Source: Clostridium sp. (GTDB taxonomy: Bacteria > Bacillota > Clostridia > Clostridiales > Clostridiaceae). From it: a DNA stretch of 6,947 nt. The DNA is taken from assembly GCA_018372555.1 (NCBI GenBank), contig JAHAIU010000152.1:1-6947 (forward strand), given 5' to 3'. Under the pieces are notes generated by a model, which was not told where the DNA came from, did not search any database, and worked only from the letters and a program-made list of their open reading frames with translations. Position 1 is the stretch's first letter. Each line of letters starts with the position of its first letter. Shown piece by piece: positions 6,293 through 6,947 of the stretch. The translations under genes and the position numbers were made by a program.

Positions 6293-6886
6293 ATGATGAT
6301 GAACACTCACAAAGCTTTAGCACAAGGATTTATTAATGGACTTGAAGATGATAAAGCCTTTATTATTAGTAGTGGTCATTTTATATGGGGAAATTTAAAA
6401 CCAGATTCAGCATCAAAATATAAATTCAAAAAACACTATTTTGATGAGAGTTTTGATATGATAGTTAATAAGATAGAATTCTTGTCTTCATTAACATTAG
6501 ATGATATTTATATAAGATATTCAATAGGAAAGTTTAATCAGGAATTAGGAGTTGTATGCCACTTTTTATGTGATTACTTCTGTGTACCACATTTTCAAAG
6601 ATGGGAATTTAAAAGTCCTGGTGCTGTAAAGGATCATGTACTATATGAAAATGACCTAAATAAATATGCTAAGCTTTGCACAATAAGACAGGATATTAAT
6701 ACTAGTTTAACATCAGAAGATATAAGAAAATATATAGAAAATCTTCAAAAGGAATATGAAGGCAATGTTTCTTATGAAAAGGACTTAGTATATGCAAGTC
6801 ATATATGCAATACAGTAATTCATTTAATATTAGATGAAGTAATTTTAAACCAAAAGCTAAAAGAGCACATTAAGTTAGTTATATAG
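6293..6886 (+). CDS. Cytosolic zinc-dependent phospholipase C-like protein
   Basis: This 197-residue protein keeps nearly all of the metal-ligand pattern of the zinc-dependent phospholipase C / S1-P1 nuclease fold: His6, Asp38, His48, His90-x3-Asp94-x5-His100 (in CHFLCDYFCVPH) and His115-x3-Glu119 (HVLYE). These correspond to His14, Asp55, His69, His118, Asp122, His128, His142 and Glu146 of Bacillus cereus PLC. There is no signal peptide, so the N-terminal Trp that supplies a zinc ligand in the secreted enzymes is absent and the protein should be cytosolic. At 197 residues it is shorter than the toxin-type enzymes and lacks their C-terminal membrane-binding C2-like domain. Its substrate is unknown; phospholipid or other phosphoester hydrolysis is inferred. 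GGGGTGA (6279-6285) lies seven bases before ATG 6293; ATGs at 6296 and 6299 are also possible. A terminator follows. Confidence 0.8.
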   Translation: MMMNTHKALAQGFINGLEDDKAFIISSGHFIWGNLKPDSASKYKFKKHYFDESFDMIVNKIEFLSSLTLDDIYIRYSIGKFNQELGVVCHFLCDYFCVPHFQRWEFKSPGAVKDHVLYENDLNKYAKLCTIRQDINTSLTSEDIRKYIENLQKEYEGNVSYEKDLVYASHICNTVIHLILDEVILNQKLKEHIKLVI

Positions 6887-6914
6887 TTAAAAATTAGAAT
6901 TGAATATAAAAATT

Positions 6915-6945
6915 AGAAGCTCAGAATTTCTGGGTTTCTTTTTTT
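6915..6945 (+). terminator. Intrinsic terminator after the PLC-like gene
   Basis: GAAGCTCAG (6916-6924) pairs with CTGGGTTTC (6930-6938) through nine pairs including two G-U, with a 5-nt loop. An extra A-T pair extends the base, and seven T follow (6939-6945). It closes the presumed ytvI-NUDIX-PLC-like transcript just before the window ends. Confidence 0.88.
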
Positions 6946-6947
6946 AT

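Noticed and set aside
5013..6306. Antisense open frames in ytvI (5013-5237) and across the end of the NUDIX gene (6106-6306)
   Set aside because: Shadows of real genes on the other strand with low-complexity translations and no initiation signals.

Overview
The window is AT-rich, with strong AGGAG-type ribosome binding sites, A/T-ending codons and canonical TATAAT boxes. All six genes lie on the + strand. Together with a YtvI-type sporulation membrane protein, this points to a low-GC, spore-forming Firmicute, most likely Clostridium sensu stricto. The genus is an inference from style and gene content; no marker gene is present.

Layout. (1) Bases 3-1076 hold the 3' part of a gene for an AlbA_2/'RecG-like' ATP-binding regulator, cut by the left window edge. 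(2) Bases 1077-1592 are mostly non-coding. They contain a GC-rich 21-bp tandem repeat (1095-1166) that reads as PDEGPTE heptads but has no start codon, then a strong intrinsic terminator (1313-1360), then the copA promoter with a CsoR-like G/C-tract palindrome on its presumed start site. (3) Bases 1602-4037 encode the Cu(I)-exporting P1B-ATPase CopA. (4) Bases 4038-4301 are a 264-bp spacer with a 63-nt imperfect palindrome and a second perfect hairpin, neither shaped like a terminator. (5) Bases 4302-4511 encode the copper chaperone CopZ, followed by a terminator. (6) Bases 4708-6886 hold ytvI, a NUDIX hydrolase gene and a gene for a cytosolic zinc-dependent phospholipase C-like protein, all in the same direction and closed by a terminator at 6915-6945.

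How the genes work together. CopZ and CopA form the standard Gram-positive copper-detoxification pair: CopZ carries Cu(I) in the cytosol and CopA pumps it out. The palindrome at 1519-1535 suggests copper-responsive derepression by CsoR, but no csoR gene lies in the window. The ytvI-NUDIX-PLC-like group may be one transcription unit, since no terminator separates its members; the functional link between them is unknown.

The two least-explained items are the orphan PDEGPTE repeat, whose between-copy differences are all synonymous in one frame, and the structured element between copA and copZ. I found no evidence of a complete novel multi-gene system.
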